From Flavobacterium flabelliforme (GTDB lineage Bacteria > Bacteroidota > Bacteroidia > Flavobacteriales > Flavobacteriaceae), in the NCBI RefSeq assembly GCF_017948675.1, contig NZ_JAGFBU010000001.1:1178001-1242000 (forward strand): a stretch of 64,000 nucleotides of DNA, given 5' to 3'. Positions 1-7,731 of the stretch are shown one piece after another. The first letter of the stretch is position 1; each line of letters opens with the position of its first letter. The translations under genes and the position numbers were made by a program. The notes below the pieces were generated by a model. It saw nothing but the letters and a program-made list of their open reading frames with translations, was not told the origin of the DNA and ran no database searches.

Positions 1-141
1 TTTGAAAATGAAATTATGTCCTCTTTTGCACCAATGTATTCAAATGCTTTGGGCGGAATTAAACTTAAAATTCATCCAAACGATTTTGAAAAAGTGCAAG
101 AGTTATTGGATAACCTAAATAACAATTTGACCATCGTTTAA
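1..141 (+). CDS. C-terminal fragment of a DUF2007-like protein (putative signal-transducing protein)
   Basis: The first 47 codons of the window form an open frame ending in TAA at 139-141; the start lies upstream of the window. The peptide contains 'ENEIMSSFAPMYSNALGG' followed by a basic strand and a final helix. This matches the end of the small DUF2007 fold as I remember it ('vdneLmss..plys.alGGikL.V...d...a.elL'). The family is small, cytoplasmic and without a proven biochemical role. It points towards the origin-like region. Family assignment is from motif memory only. Confidence 0.6.
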   Translation, partial: FENEIMSSFAPMYSNALGGIKLKIHPNDFEKVQELLDNLNNNLTIV

Positions 142-189
142 AGTAGTGCTCATTCTCAAATAATTTTTTTGAAAGTTTATTTTTTTTGA

Positions 190-730
190 AAGTTGTCAAC
201 ATATATTAATATAAACAAAAAGAAAATTTAAATTTAAAATCTTTCTTGGTTGTTATTATAGCTTGTTAATAGTTGCAATAAATTTATTTTAAAAAGCATT
301 GAAATCAAGTTTCAAGAGGTTATATTGAGTTATCAACATACTTATATTTTTATAAAGTATTCGTTTCTAAGCTTTTTTCAATAGTAATTAACAATCGTTG
401 ATAACCCTTTTTATATTGAATTTGTAAATAACTTCAACTATCATTTTTTGTTGATAACCTACTTTTTAATATTGATAACTATTCTAAAAAATAAGCTAAC
501 TAAATTAGGATTTCTAATGTCGGTTTTGGATTAGGTATTTTTTATTGATATCCAAAAAAAACTTCTAATATTCTATCCTAAGTTATGAACAATAAATGTT
601 AATTTAAGGTTAACTGAATATCAAGTAGTTAGCTTTCACTATTAACAATGCAAAATTTTAACATATTTATTTTATAATTAACATTGATTATCAACTATTT
701 ATAGAACCGATATAATTGTTGATAACTCAT
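190..730. other. Candidate chromosomal replication origin (DnaA-box-like cluster in A+T-rich DNA)
   Basis: The stretch 142-885 holds no gene. Within 190-730 there are three exact copies of TTATCAACA or its complement (330-338 on +, 449-457 on -, 718-726 on -). Five more sites differ by one base (193-201, 396-404, 470-478, 583-591, 688-696). TTATCAACA differs from the classical DnaA box TTATCCACA at one position. The surrounding DNA is extremely A+T-rich with T-runs that could unwind easily. Genes to the right run almost all on the + strand, as expected for the leading strand of a fork moving right. The assignment is inference; cumulative GC skew would decide it. Confidence 0.5.
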
Positions 731-827
731 AATCTAATGGTTTACTGCTGCTTAAGTTGTTTATTATAACTAAATAATATTATTGTACATATAATTAAAG
801 TCTTGCTTAAAATAACCCTCATTTTTA

Positions 828-860
828 TTGAATAGTATAGACTTACTTTATTTAAATTTG
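828..860 (+). promoter_or_regulatory. Promoter of rpiB (Bacteroidota type)
   Basis: TTG at 828-830 and TAAATTTG at 853-860 are separated by 22 bp, fitting the flavobacterial consensus TTG-N17-23-TAnnTTTG. The -7 element ends 25 bp before the rpiB ATG. Confidence 0.65.
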
Positions 861-885
861 CAGCACACAACTTAAAAAATAGAGT

Positions 886-1314
886 ATGAAAATCTCAATA
901 GGAAATGATCACGCAGGACCAGATTACAAAAAAGCAATTGTAGATATGCTTCAAGCAAAAGGATATGAGGTAACTAATTACGGAACCGATACTACAGCAA
1001 GTGTTGATTATCCTGATTTTGGTCATCCCGTTGCAACAGATGTTGCCGAAGGAAAAGCTGATTTTGGAATTATTATTTGCGGAAGCGGTAACGGAATTGC
1101 GATGACGGCTAACAAACATCAAAAAGTTCGTGCTGCTTTGTGTTGGATGAAAGAAATTGCAGCTTTAGCGCGTCAGCATAACGATGCCAATATTATTAGT
1201 ATTCCTGCACGTTATACTTCTATTGCACAAGCAGTAGAAATGGTTGAAACTTTCTTAAATACTGATTTTGAAGGCGGAAGACATCAAACTAGAGTGGATA
1301 AAATTTCTTGCTAA
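886..1314 (+). CDS. rpiB: Ribose-5-phosphate isomerase B (RpiB/LacAB family)
   Basis: This cytoplasmic enzyme interconverts ribose-5-phosphate and ribulose-5-phosphate in the non-oxidative pentose phosphate pathway. The 142-residue protein has the usual family length. Visible family motifs are 'GNDHAG' (residues 6-11), the active-site 'CGSGNG' with C65, 'ANKHQKVRAALC', and 'RQHNDANI' with H98. The ATG at 886 fits the family N-terminus and lies 25 bp after a good promoter. A terminator follows at once, so the gene appears monocistronic. In some relatives rpiB adjoins tatC; here tatA is 4 kb away with fic and tex in between. Confidence 0.95.
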   Translation: MKISIGNDHAGPDYKKAIVDMLQAKGYEVTNYGTDTTASVDYPDFGHPVATDVAEGKADFGIIICGSGNGIAMTANKHQKVRAALCWMKEIAALARQHNDANIISIPARYTSIAQAVEMVETFLNTDFEGGRHQTRVDKISC

Positions 1315-1347
1315 AAAAATTGCGGTGCTTCGCACCAAATAAATAGG

Positions 1348-1376
1348 AGCTCAGTTGATAAAACTGGGCTTTTTTT
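1348..1376 (+). terminator. Intrinsic terminator after rpiB
   Basis: A 9-bp stem (AGCTCAGTT, 1348-1356, with AACTGGGCT, 1362-1370, one G-U pair) closes a 5-nt loop and is followed by a T-run to 1376. A smaller hairpin, GGTGC-TTC-GCACC, sits just before it at 1324-1336. Confidence 0.8.
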
Positions 1377-1433
1377 ATGCTCTTTCAATGAATTAAAAAT
1401 ATAAGTAAAACCAATAAACCCTTTTGTTTACAA

Positions 1434-1709
1434 TTATTTGGATAATAGATAATTATAGACAAAATATGTTAAAAGCAACTGCATTAAAACAATAAACCAA
1501 AACTTTAGTAAGTAACTTTTTTTAGAAGTTTTATGTCTAAAAATAAGCATTGCTAATCCAGAACCAATTGTTCCTCCAAGAAAAACAAATGAGAGTAGTG
1601 CTTTTTCAGAAATGCGGCTTTTGTTTTTTTTAGCTAAATTTTTATCGTAGCCAATTTGTATAAATGATAAAGTACTAATTACTAATAGATATAGAATAAA
1701 TACAAACAT
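1434..1709 (-). CDS. DUF1294 family small membrane protein
   Basis: The 91-residue product has three predicted hydrophobic segments (about 1-18, 38-58, 68-86). Between them is the family signature: 'YDK..AKKNKSRISEKALL', then 'FLGGTIGSGLAML' and 'FRHKTSKKSY'. This pattern (DK-A, RIsE, GGt-G, RHKT) defines DUF1294, a family of unknown function in the cytoplasmic membrane. The length is normal and the ATG at 1709 starts right at the first membrane segment. The gene stands alone, convergent with rpiB and divergent from fic, with no partner that hints at a role. Confidence 0.8.
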   Translation of the reverse strand: MFVFILYLLVISTLSFIQIGYDKNLAKKNKSRISEKALLSFVFLGGTIGSGLAMLIFRHKTSKKSYLLKFWFIVLMQLLLTYFVYNYLLSK

Positions 1710-1813
1710 TTTTGTTCTTTTTATAAAGTTTAGAATATTTTAAAAATAGCTTTAATTTAAGAATAGTAGATGGTTTATTTTAAATATCCCATAAAACTTA
1801 TTGTTACAGGAAT

Positions 1814-1888
1814 CTTAATTTAAATAATAAGCATTTTTTAAATTAAGGAACGCTCTTAATTTAAAAACAGTGTAAAAATTAAATTAAG
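1814..1888. promoter_or_regulatory. Twin inverted-repeat operator in front of the fic gene
   Basis: Two perfect inverted repeats of identical geometry, CTTAATTTAA-N14-TTAAATTAAG, lie at 1814-1847 and 1855-1888. The centre-to-centre distance is 41 bp, close to four helical turns. A related element is visible at 1750-1761. The second palindrome ends 3 bp before the -7 box of fic. The fic product ends in a winged-helix-like domain, so autorepression is an attractive inference. Confidence 0.6.
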
Positions 1889-1891
1889 AAC

Positions 1892-1899
1892 TATATTTG
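1892..1899 (+). promoter_or_regulatory. -7 promoter element of fic-tex
   Basis: TATATTTG matches TAnnTTTG exactly and lies 20 bp before the fic ATG. No TTG is present at the -33 distance; the palindromes at 1814-1888 occupy that space. Confidence 0.55.
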
Positions 1900-1918
1900 T
1901 TTTAAAAAAGTTTTAGAA

Positions 1919-3043
1919 ATGAAGAATTACAAATCAGGCAATTTTGAAAATCAAGGCTATTATAAAAGTTTTCAACCCTCCTTTATTGATAAAATTTGGT
2001 TGCTTGAAGATATGGAAATTCAACAATTACTCTCAAAAGCTGATAGACAATTAGGAAGATTGGATATGTATTCAGAATATATTCCAAATATTGATATGTT
2101 TATCAGCATGCACGTCCTTAAAGAAGCTACACAAAGTAGTAAAATTGAAGGAACACAGACCAATATTGAAGAAGCGTTATTAGATATAGAAGATATAGTT
2201 TTAGATAAAAGAGACGACTGGGAAGAAGTTCAAAATTATATTGAAGCTATGAATACTGCGATCAAACAGCTGGAGACTTTACCGTTTTCTACTCGCTTGA
2301 TTAAGGAAACTCATAAAACATTGCTTCAAGGAGTTAGAGGTCATAATAAACAACCTGGTGAATTTCGAACAAGTCAAAATTGGATTGGTGGTGCTTCTAT
2401 AAATGATGCTACTTTTATTCCGCCAGTTCATAATTCGGTGTCAGAACTAATGAGTGATTTAGAAAAATTTGCACACAATGAAGATTTTTATTTTCCTGAT
2501 TTACTTAAAATTGCTTTAATTCACTATCAATTTGAAACTATTCATCCTTTTTTGGATGGTAACGGAAGAGTTGGACGGTTGTTGATAACACTTTATTTGG
2601 TTGATAAAACTATTCTAAAAAAGCCAATTTTATATTTATCTGATTTTTTTGAAAGAAACCGACAGTTTTATTATGATAATTTGATGAATGTAAGAACCAA
2701 AAATGATTTAAAACAATGGTTTAAATTTTTCTTGGTTGGTGTTATTGAAACGGCTAAAAGTGGAATTGAAACCTTTGATGCTGTTTTAAAATTGAAAAAA
2801 GAAATAGAAGATAAAATTAAAAAAACTGGGAATAGAAGCCATCACTTACTGAGTATTATGGAAGTTCTCTATCAAAAACCAACAGTTAATGTATTTAAAA
2901 TTGTAGATATTACAGGTGTTTCACAAGCTACAGCTTATAAAATTTTAGAAGAATTAGTAAGTATGGATATTCTAAAAGAAATAACTGGTGGCAAAAGAGG
3001 CAAAGTATATGTATTTAAAAATTATATAAAATTATTCAATTAA
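1919..3043 (+). CDS. Fic family protein with C-terminal winged-helix domain
   Basis: Fic enzymes usually transfer AMP from ATP to a hydroxyl side chain of a target protein. The core motif HPFLDGNGRVGR (starting at H209) is complete, including the catalytic His and the phosphate-binding GNGR. Residues 73-78 read SSKIEG, matching the inhibitory (S/T)xxxE(G/N) helix. The enzyme is therefore probably a class II Fic with an N-terminal self-inhibition motif. The last 75 residues ('TVNVFKIVDITGVSQATAYKI') look like a winged helix-turn-helix. The 374-residue length is normal for this Fic_N-Fic-wHTH architecture. tex follows after 7 bp, so the two are probably co-transcribed. The target is unknown. 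Confidence 0.9.
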   Translation: MKNYKSGNFENQGYYKSFQPSFIDKIWLLEDMEIQQLLSKADRQLGRLDMYSEYIPNIDMFISMHVLKEATQSSKIEGTQTNIEEALLDIEDIVLDKRDDWEEVQNYIEAMNTAIKQLETLPFSTRLIKETHKTLLQGVRGHNKQPGEFRTSQNWIGGASINDATFIPPVHNSVSELMSDLEKFAHNEDFYFPDLLKIALIHYQFETIHPFLDGNGRVGRLLITLYLVDKTILKKPILYLSDFFERNRQFYYDNLMNVRTKNDLKQWFKFFLVGVIETAKSGIETFDAVLKLKKEIEDKIKKTGNRSHHLLSIMEVLYQKPTVNVFKIVDITGVSQATAYKILEELVSMDILKEITGGKRGKVYVFKNYIKLFN

Positions 3044-3050
3044 AATTCTA

Positions 3051-5174
3051 ATGACTAACATACAATTTATAGCAAAGTTTGTAGCTACCACAGCTATTAA
3101 CATCCAAAATACGGTTCAATTATTACAAGAAGATTGTACAATTCCCTTTATTTCTCGCTATCGAAAAGATACAACAGGAAATCTAGATGAAGTTCAAATT
3201 GAAAATATAGCTAAGTTTCAAAAGGAATATGAAGTTATTGTAAAACGTAAAGAGGCTATTTTAAAATCTATTGAAGAGCAAAAAGCACTTTCCCCTGAAT
3301 TAAAATCTAAAATTGAAACAAGTTTTGATTTACAGGAATTAGAAGATTTTTATTTGCCTTTTAAAAAGAAGAAAAAAACAAAAGCTGATGTGGCTCGTGA
3401 AAACGGATTAGAACCTTTAGCTAAAATTATTATGGCTCAACGAAATGACGATATCGATTTCTTGGCAACAAAATATTTGAATGACAATGTAATTAATGAA
3501 GAATTGGCTTTGCAAGGAGCTAGAGATATTATTGCAGAATGGATTAACGAAAACATTTATGTGCGTAAGCAATTGCGTAGATTGTATCAAAGGAAAGCTA
3601 ATATTACCACAAAAGTTGTAAAATCTAAAAAAGAGGACGAAAATGCTCAAAAATTCAATCAGTATTTTGATTGGTCAGAGCCTTTAAGTAAAACACCTTC
3701 CCATCGATTATTAGCGATGCTTCGAGCTGAAAACGAAGGTTTTGTAAAAATGAAAATCGAAGTAGATACGGAGGAAGTTTACGATTTAATTGATGAAATA
3801 ATTTTAAAAAAACAAAGCAATTCAACTTCTCATGTGCAGCTTGCTATTGAGGATAGTTTTAAACGTCTTTTAAATCCTGCTATTTCAAATGAAAGTTTGC
3901 AAGAAGCAAAGGTTAAGGCTGATGCCAATTCTATTCAGGTTTTTGCTAATAATTTAGGACAGTTATTATTGGCACCGCCCTTAGGAGAAAAACGAATTTT
4001 AGCGATTGATCCAGGATTTAGAAGTGGTTGTAAAATTGTTTGTTTAGACGAAAAAGGAGATTTGTTATACAATGAAACAATTTATCCGCACGCACCACAA
4101 AAAGAGGAAGCGATGGCGATGAAAAAAATTCGTTCGATGGTGAATTCCTATAAAATTGATGCTATTTCTATAGGAAACGGAACCGCATCTCGTGAAACAG
4201 AATTTTTTATTAAGAAAATTGCTTTTGATAAACCCGTACAAGTTTTTATTGTCAGTGAAGCTGGTGCTTCAGTATATTCAGCCTCTAAAATTGCCAGAGA
4301 CGAATTTCCTAATTATGATGTTACGGTTCGAGGTTCGGTTTCTATAGGTAGACGACTTTCGGATCCGTTGGCTGAATTGGTAAAAATTGACCCAAAAGCG
4401 ATTGGTGTTGGACAATACCAACATGATGTAGATCAAAATAAATTAAAAGAAGAATTGGATAATACCGTAATTCGTTGCGTGAACTCGGTTGGAATTAATA
4501 TCAATACTGCCAGTAAACACTTATTGAGTTATGTGAGTGGAATAGGAGAGAAGTTGGCCGAGAATATCGTTCAATATCGATCGGAAAATGGCCCATTTAC
4601 AGACAGAAAGCAACTTAAAAAAGTGCCTAGATTAGGAGAAAAAGCATACCAACAAGGTGTTGCATTTATCCGAATTTCGAATGCTAAAAATCCGCTAGAT
4701 AACTCGGCAGTCCATCCTGAGGCTTACGGAATTGTTGAAAAAATGGCTAAGGATTTAAAATTGACAGTCAATGATTTAATTGCTAATCCTGAAAAAACAG
4801 CTTTAATAAAACCAGAAAATTACAGTACACCAGAAATAGGGTTACTAGGGTTAAAAGATATTATTAAAGAACTCGAAAAACCAGGATTAGATCCTAGAAA
4901 GTCGGCTAAGGTTTTTGAATTTGATCCCAATGTGAAATCAATAAAAGATATAAAAACAGGAATGATTTTGCCAGGAATTGTCAATAATATTACCAATTTT
5001 GGATGTTTTGTTGATATTGGTGTGAAAGAAAGTGGCTTAGTTCACATTTCACAACTCAAAGCGGGTTTTGTAAGCGATGTAAATGAAGTAGTAAAATTAC
5101 ACCAACACGTTCAGGTAAAAGTTACTGAGGTTGATGAGGATAGAAAAAGGATTCAGCTAACGATGATACTATAA
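3051..5174 (+). CDS. tex: Tex-family RNA-binding transcription accessory protein
   Basis: Tex is a cytoplasmic nucleic-acid-binding protein linked to transcription and RNA metabolism. The 707-residue product shows the expected domain order. An N-terminal helical part contains 'IPFISRYRKD'. A YqgF/RNase H-like domain starts near residue 317 ('ILAIDPGFRSG'). Tandem helix-hairpin-helix units cover about 480-560 ('NTASKHLLSYVSGIGEKLA'). A C-terminal S1 domain covers about 640-705 ('GIVNNITNFGCFVDIG', 'SGLVHISQL'). It starts 7 bp behind fic. Tex is conserved and chromosomal, whereas fic is accessory, so the linkage may be recent. A strong two-way terminator follows. Confidence 0.93.
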   Translation: MTNIQFIAKFVATTAINIQNTVQLLQEDCTIPFISRYRKDTTGNLDEVQIENIAKFQKEYEVIVKRKEAILKSIEEQKALSPELKSKIETSFDLQELEDFYLPFKKKKKTKADVARENGLEPLAKIIMAQRNDDIDFLATKYLNDNVINEELALQGARDIIAEWINENIYVRKQLRRLYQRKANITTKVVKSKKEDENAQKFNQYFDWSEPLSKTPSHRLLAMLRAENEGFVKMKIEVDTEEVYDLIDEIILKKQSNSTSHVQLAIEDSFKRLLNPAISNESLQEAKVKADANSIQVFANNLGQLLLAPPLGEKRILAIDPGFRSGCKIVCLDEKGDLLYNETIYPHAPQKEEAMAMKKIRSMVNSYKIDAISIGNGTASRETEFFIKKIAFDKPVQVFIVSEAGASVYSASKIARDEFPNYDVTVRGSVSIGRRLSDPLAELVKIDPKAIGVGQYQHDVDQNKLKEELDNTVIRCVNSVGININTASKHLLSYVSGIGEKLAENIVQYRSENGPFTDRKQLKKVPRLGEKAYQQGVAFIRISNAKNPLDNSAVHPEAYGIVEKMAKDLKLTVNDLIANPEKTALIKPENYSTPEIGLLGLKDIIKELEKPGLDPRKSAKVFEFDPNVKSIKDIKTGMILPGIVNNITNFGCFVDIGVKESGLVHISQLKAGFVSDVNEVVKLHQHVQVKVTEVDEDRKRIQLTMIL

Positions 5175-5180
5175 CCAACA

Positions 5181-5227
5181 AAAAAATCCAAATTACATAA
5201 GTTTATCTTATGTAATTTGGATTTTTT
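5181..5227. terminator. Bidirectional terminator between tex and tatA
   Basis: A perfect 21-bp inverted repeat (5181-5201 and 5207-5227) around a 5-nt loop begins with six A and ends with six T. It can stop transcription of tex from the left and of tatA from the right. Confidence 0.85.
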
Positions 5228-5248
5228 AAGTATTGAAATTAAAGAAAT

Positions 5249-5425
5249 TTATTCTTTTGTTTCGTCTTCTTTTTTATTTGCTGGTTGGTCATCCTTAGCG
5301 GCATTCTTGAATTCTTTAATTCCGCTTCCTAAACCTTTCATTAATTCTGGAATTTTTTTACCTCCAAAAAGTAATAAAACAACAGCTAATATAACCAGGA
5401 TTTCTGTAACACCTAATCTTCCCAT
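5249..5425 (-). CDS. tatA: Sec-independent protein translocase subunit TatA
   Basis: TatA forms the protein-conducting part of the twin-arginine translocase that exports folded proteins. The 58-residue product starts '[22 protein letters not shown]'-like (one membrane helix, residues about 6-20). It continues '[18 protein letters not shown]', the classical amphipathic helix with the FGxKKLPEL hinge, and ends in a short charged tail. The ATG at 5425 gives the standard N-terminus. The length is at the low end of the family but usual for Bacteroidota. The gene has its own -7 box at 5472-5479 and ends at the shared terminator. No tatC is in this window. Confidence 0.93.
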   Translation of the reverse strand: MGRLGVTEILVILAVVLLLFGGKKIPELMKGLGSGIKEFKNAAKDDQPANKKEDETKE

Positions 5426-5471
5426 GATTGAATAATTTATTGCCGCAGCAAATTTGTACTAAAACGTTGGG

Positions 5472-5479
5472 CAAAGGTA
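5472..5479 (-). promoter_or_regulatory. -7 promoter element of tatA
   Basis: Read on the - strand the bases are TACCTTTG, an exact TAnnTTTG match 46 bp upstream of the tatA ATG. Confidence 0.5.
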
Positions 5480-5612
5480 TATAGAATTCCTTAATGGAAA
5501 AGTATTTTAATGCATTTATTTGGTTTCAAAAGCGTTAAAAATTTATTAAAAATAAATTTAGGTAAGAGCATTGTGACAAACACTTACGAATACAATCAAC
5601 AACAATAATTGT

Positions 5613-5620
5613 TATATTTG
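5613..5620 (+). promoter_or_regulatory. -7 promoter element of the M23-type anchor gene
   Basis: TATATTTG lies 17 bp before the ATG at 5638. No clear TTG is seen at the -33 distance. Confidence 0.45.
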
Positions 5621-5637
5621 TTCAATAATAAAATACG

Positions 5638-6156
5638 ATGCCTAAAAAGAAGCTCAAGAGACGTAAAATCAAAGAAAATTTATTCAATAAAAGACGTTTA
5701 ATTATTTTAAACGAAGATACTTTTGAAGAAACATTTTCTTTTAAACTTACCTTGATGAATGTGTTTATATTTGCCACTTTAGGAGCGGTAATTATTATTA
5801 CGGTGACTACTTTTATTATTGCTTTTACACCTCTTAGAGAATTTATACCCGGTTATTCCTCTTCTAAACTAAAAAAAGATGCTACTGAATTGGCTTTAAA
5901 ATCGGATTCTTTGACTACCGCATTAAAGAAAAATGAAGCCTATATTTTATCGATTAAAAAAGTACTTACAGGTCAATTAGAATATGCCAAATTTAATAAA
6001 GATTCAATACTAGCCTCTACTGATGAATTGGTTGAACCCGAATTATTAAAAGCCTCTAAGGAAGAATTAGAATTAAGAAAAGAGGTTTCTGAAGAAGAAA
6101 AAACTAGTTTATTAACTAAAAAGCCAGTTTCTAAGAAAGAAAAGAATAAGAAATAA
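5638..6156 (+). CDS. Membrane-anchored protein resembling the N-terminus of flavobacterial M23 peptidases, lacking the peptidase domain
   Basis: The 172-residue protein has a basic cytoplasmic head, one membrane helix (about residues 40-62) and a periplasmic coiled region with 'FTPLREFIPGYSSSKLKKDA' split around the helix exit. From memory, flavobacterial proteins with this N-terminus ('LNEDTFEE.FSFKLT.MNVF', 'FTPLREFIPGYSS', 'VLTG') are about 290-residue M23 (LytM) metallopeptidases. Here the chain ends after a Lys/Glu-rich tail and stops with no HxGxD or HxH motif. No M23 fragment follows in any frame before GH3. It is therefore either a natural short form or a truncated gene whose tail was replaced. 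The neighbours tatA and GH3 match the usual locus of the full-length gene. Confidence 0.7.
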   Translation: MPKKKLKRRKIKENLFNKRRLIILNEDTFEETFSFKLTLMNVFIFATLGAVIIITVTTFIIAFTPLREFIPGYSSSKLKKDATELALKSDSLTTALKKNEAYILSIKKVLTGQLEYAKFNKDSILASTDELVEPELLKASKEELELRKEVSEEEKTSLLTKKPVSKKEKNKK

Positions 6157-6207
6157 AACAAGCAATATCCTCTGCCTTTGTGCCTTTTTGGCAAAACTAA
6201 AATAACT

Positions 6208-7695
6208 ATGTCTATAAAATCTATCGCAGCAAAATTGTTTGCACAAAAAATATACAATAAAACACAAGTTTGGGTTAATAATCCTGTGGAAACACAAAAA
6301 AAAGTTTTTTTGCATTTAATCAAAGAGGCTAAAAACACACAGTTTGGTAAAGATCATGATTTTGAAAAAATAAAAACTACAACTGATTTTGCTCAACAAG
6401 TTCCCGTTCGGGATTACGAAGCATTAAAACCTTATGTAGATCAAGTGGTTAACGGAGCTGAAAATATTCTTTGGAAAGGCAAGCCGTTATATTTTGCCAA
6501 AACTTCAGGAACTACTTCTGGTGCCAAATACATTCCGTTAACAAAGGAATCCATGCCATATCATATTGAAGCGGCTAGAAATGCCATTCTGCACTATATT
6601 CATGAAACGGGAAAATCTGATTTTGTTGATGGAAAAATGATTTTTTTACAAGGAAGTCCAATTTTAGAAGAGAAAAATGGAGTGAAACTAGGTCGTTTAT
6701 CTGGAATTGTAGCTCATTTTGTTCCCAAATACCTTCAAAAAAATAGAATGCCTTCATGGGAAACCAACTGTATTGAAGATTGGGAAACCAAAGTAAATGC
6801 AATTGTAGAGGAAACTTTTGACAAGGATATGTCTGTGATTTCAGGAATTCCTTCTTGGGTTCAAATGTATTTTGAAAAATTGCAGGAAAAAGGAGGGATG
6901 CCTGTTGGTGAAATTTTCAAAAACTTTAATTTATTCATTTATGGCGGTGTCAATTATGAACCCTATCGCGCTAAATTTGAAAATTTAATTGGAAGAAAAG
7001 TAGATAGCATCGAGTTATTTCCAGCTTCTGAAGGTTTCTTTGCTTATCAAGATTCGCAGAAAGAAAAAGGAATGTTATTGCTTTTAAATGCTGGTATTTT
7101 TTATGAATTTATAAAAAGTGATGAATTTCATTTAGATAATCCTAAACGGTATACGATTGGCGAAGTAGCATTAAATGTGAATTATGTTTTAATTATTTCA
7201 ACCAATGCCGGACTTTGGGGTTATAATATTGGTGACACCGTTCAATTTGTATCTTTAAAACCGTATCGAATCATCGTTTCAGGTAGGATTAAGCATTATA
7301 TTTCGGCTTTTGGAGAGCACGTTATTGGTAAAGAAGTAGAAAGTGCTTTGCAAGAAGCTATTTTAGGAACTACAATTCGTATTAATGAATTTACGGTTGC
7401 TCCTCAAATTACACCAACAACTGGTTTGCCTTATCATGAGTGGTTTATTGAGTATGAGAACGAACCAGAAGACAGCGTAACTTTTGCGCAAGCGATTGAT
7501 AATGCGATGCGCAAGCAAAATATGTATTACGATGATTTGATCGTTGGTAAAGTGTTGCAAAAATTAGTGGTCACTCCAGTGGTTAAAAATGGTTTTCAAG
7601 ACTATATGAAATCCATCGGTAAATTAGGTGGCCAGAATAAAATTCCTCGTCTTTCAAACGATAGGAAGATTGTCGATTTATTAAAAAGAAAATAA
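6208..7695 (+). CDS. GH3 auxin-responsive promoter family protein (acyl-adenylate/amido synthetase fold)
   Basis: Plant GH3 enzymes join amino acids to acyl acids through an acyl-adenylate. Bacterial members keep the fold but their substrates are unknown. The 495-residue product has the ATP/AMP motif 'TSGTTSGAKYIP', then 'ELFPASEGFFAY' and 'YNIGDTVQF', all typical of the family. I chose ATG 6208 (MSIKSIAAKLF) over an in-frame ATG at 6178. The upstream one adds ten atypical residues and overlaps a promoter-like TGCCTTTG (6173-6180). The gene lies 51 bp behind the M23-type anchor gene and is probably cytoplasmic. Confidence 0.85.
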   Translation: MSIKSIAAKLFAQKIYNKTQVWVNNPVETQKKVFLHLIKEAKNTQFGKDHDFEKIKTTTDFAQQVPVRDYEALKPYVDQVVNGAENILWKGKPLYFAKTSGTTSGAKYIPLTKESMPYHIEAARNAILHYIHETGKSDFVDGKMIFLQGSPILEEKNGVKLGRLSGIVAHFVPKYLQKNRMPSWETNCIEDWETKVNAIVEETFDKDMSVISGIPSWVQMYFEKLQEKGGMPVGEIFKNFNLFIYGGVNYEPYRAKFENLIGRKVDSIELFPASEGFFAYQDSQKEKGMLLLLNAGIFYEFIKSDEFHLDNPKRYTIGEVALNVNYVLIISTNAGLWGYNIGDTVQFVSLKPYRIIVSGRIKHYISAFGEHVIGKEVESALQEAILGTTIRINEFTVAPQITPTTGLPYHEWFIEYENEPEDSVTFAQAIDNAMRKQNMYYDDLIVGKVLQKLVVTPVVKNGFQDYMKSIGKLGGQNKIPRLSNDRKIVDLLKRK

Positions 7696-7701
7696 ATGTC
7701 T

Positions 7702-7709
7702 TACCTTTG
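7702..7709 (+). promoter_or_regulatory. -7 promoter element
   Basis: TACCTTTG, an exact TAnnTTTG, lies 22 bp before the ATG at 7732 and just after the GH3 stop. The following gene may therefore have its own transcript. Confidence 0.5.
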
Positions 7710-7731
7710 AAGGTTAGAAAATAATTAGAAA

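Noticed and set aside
5217..5435. + strand open frame opposite tatA
   Set aside because: The - strand frame encodes an unmistakable TatA; the + strand frame starts within the terminator.
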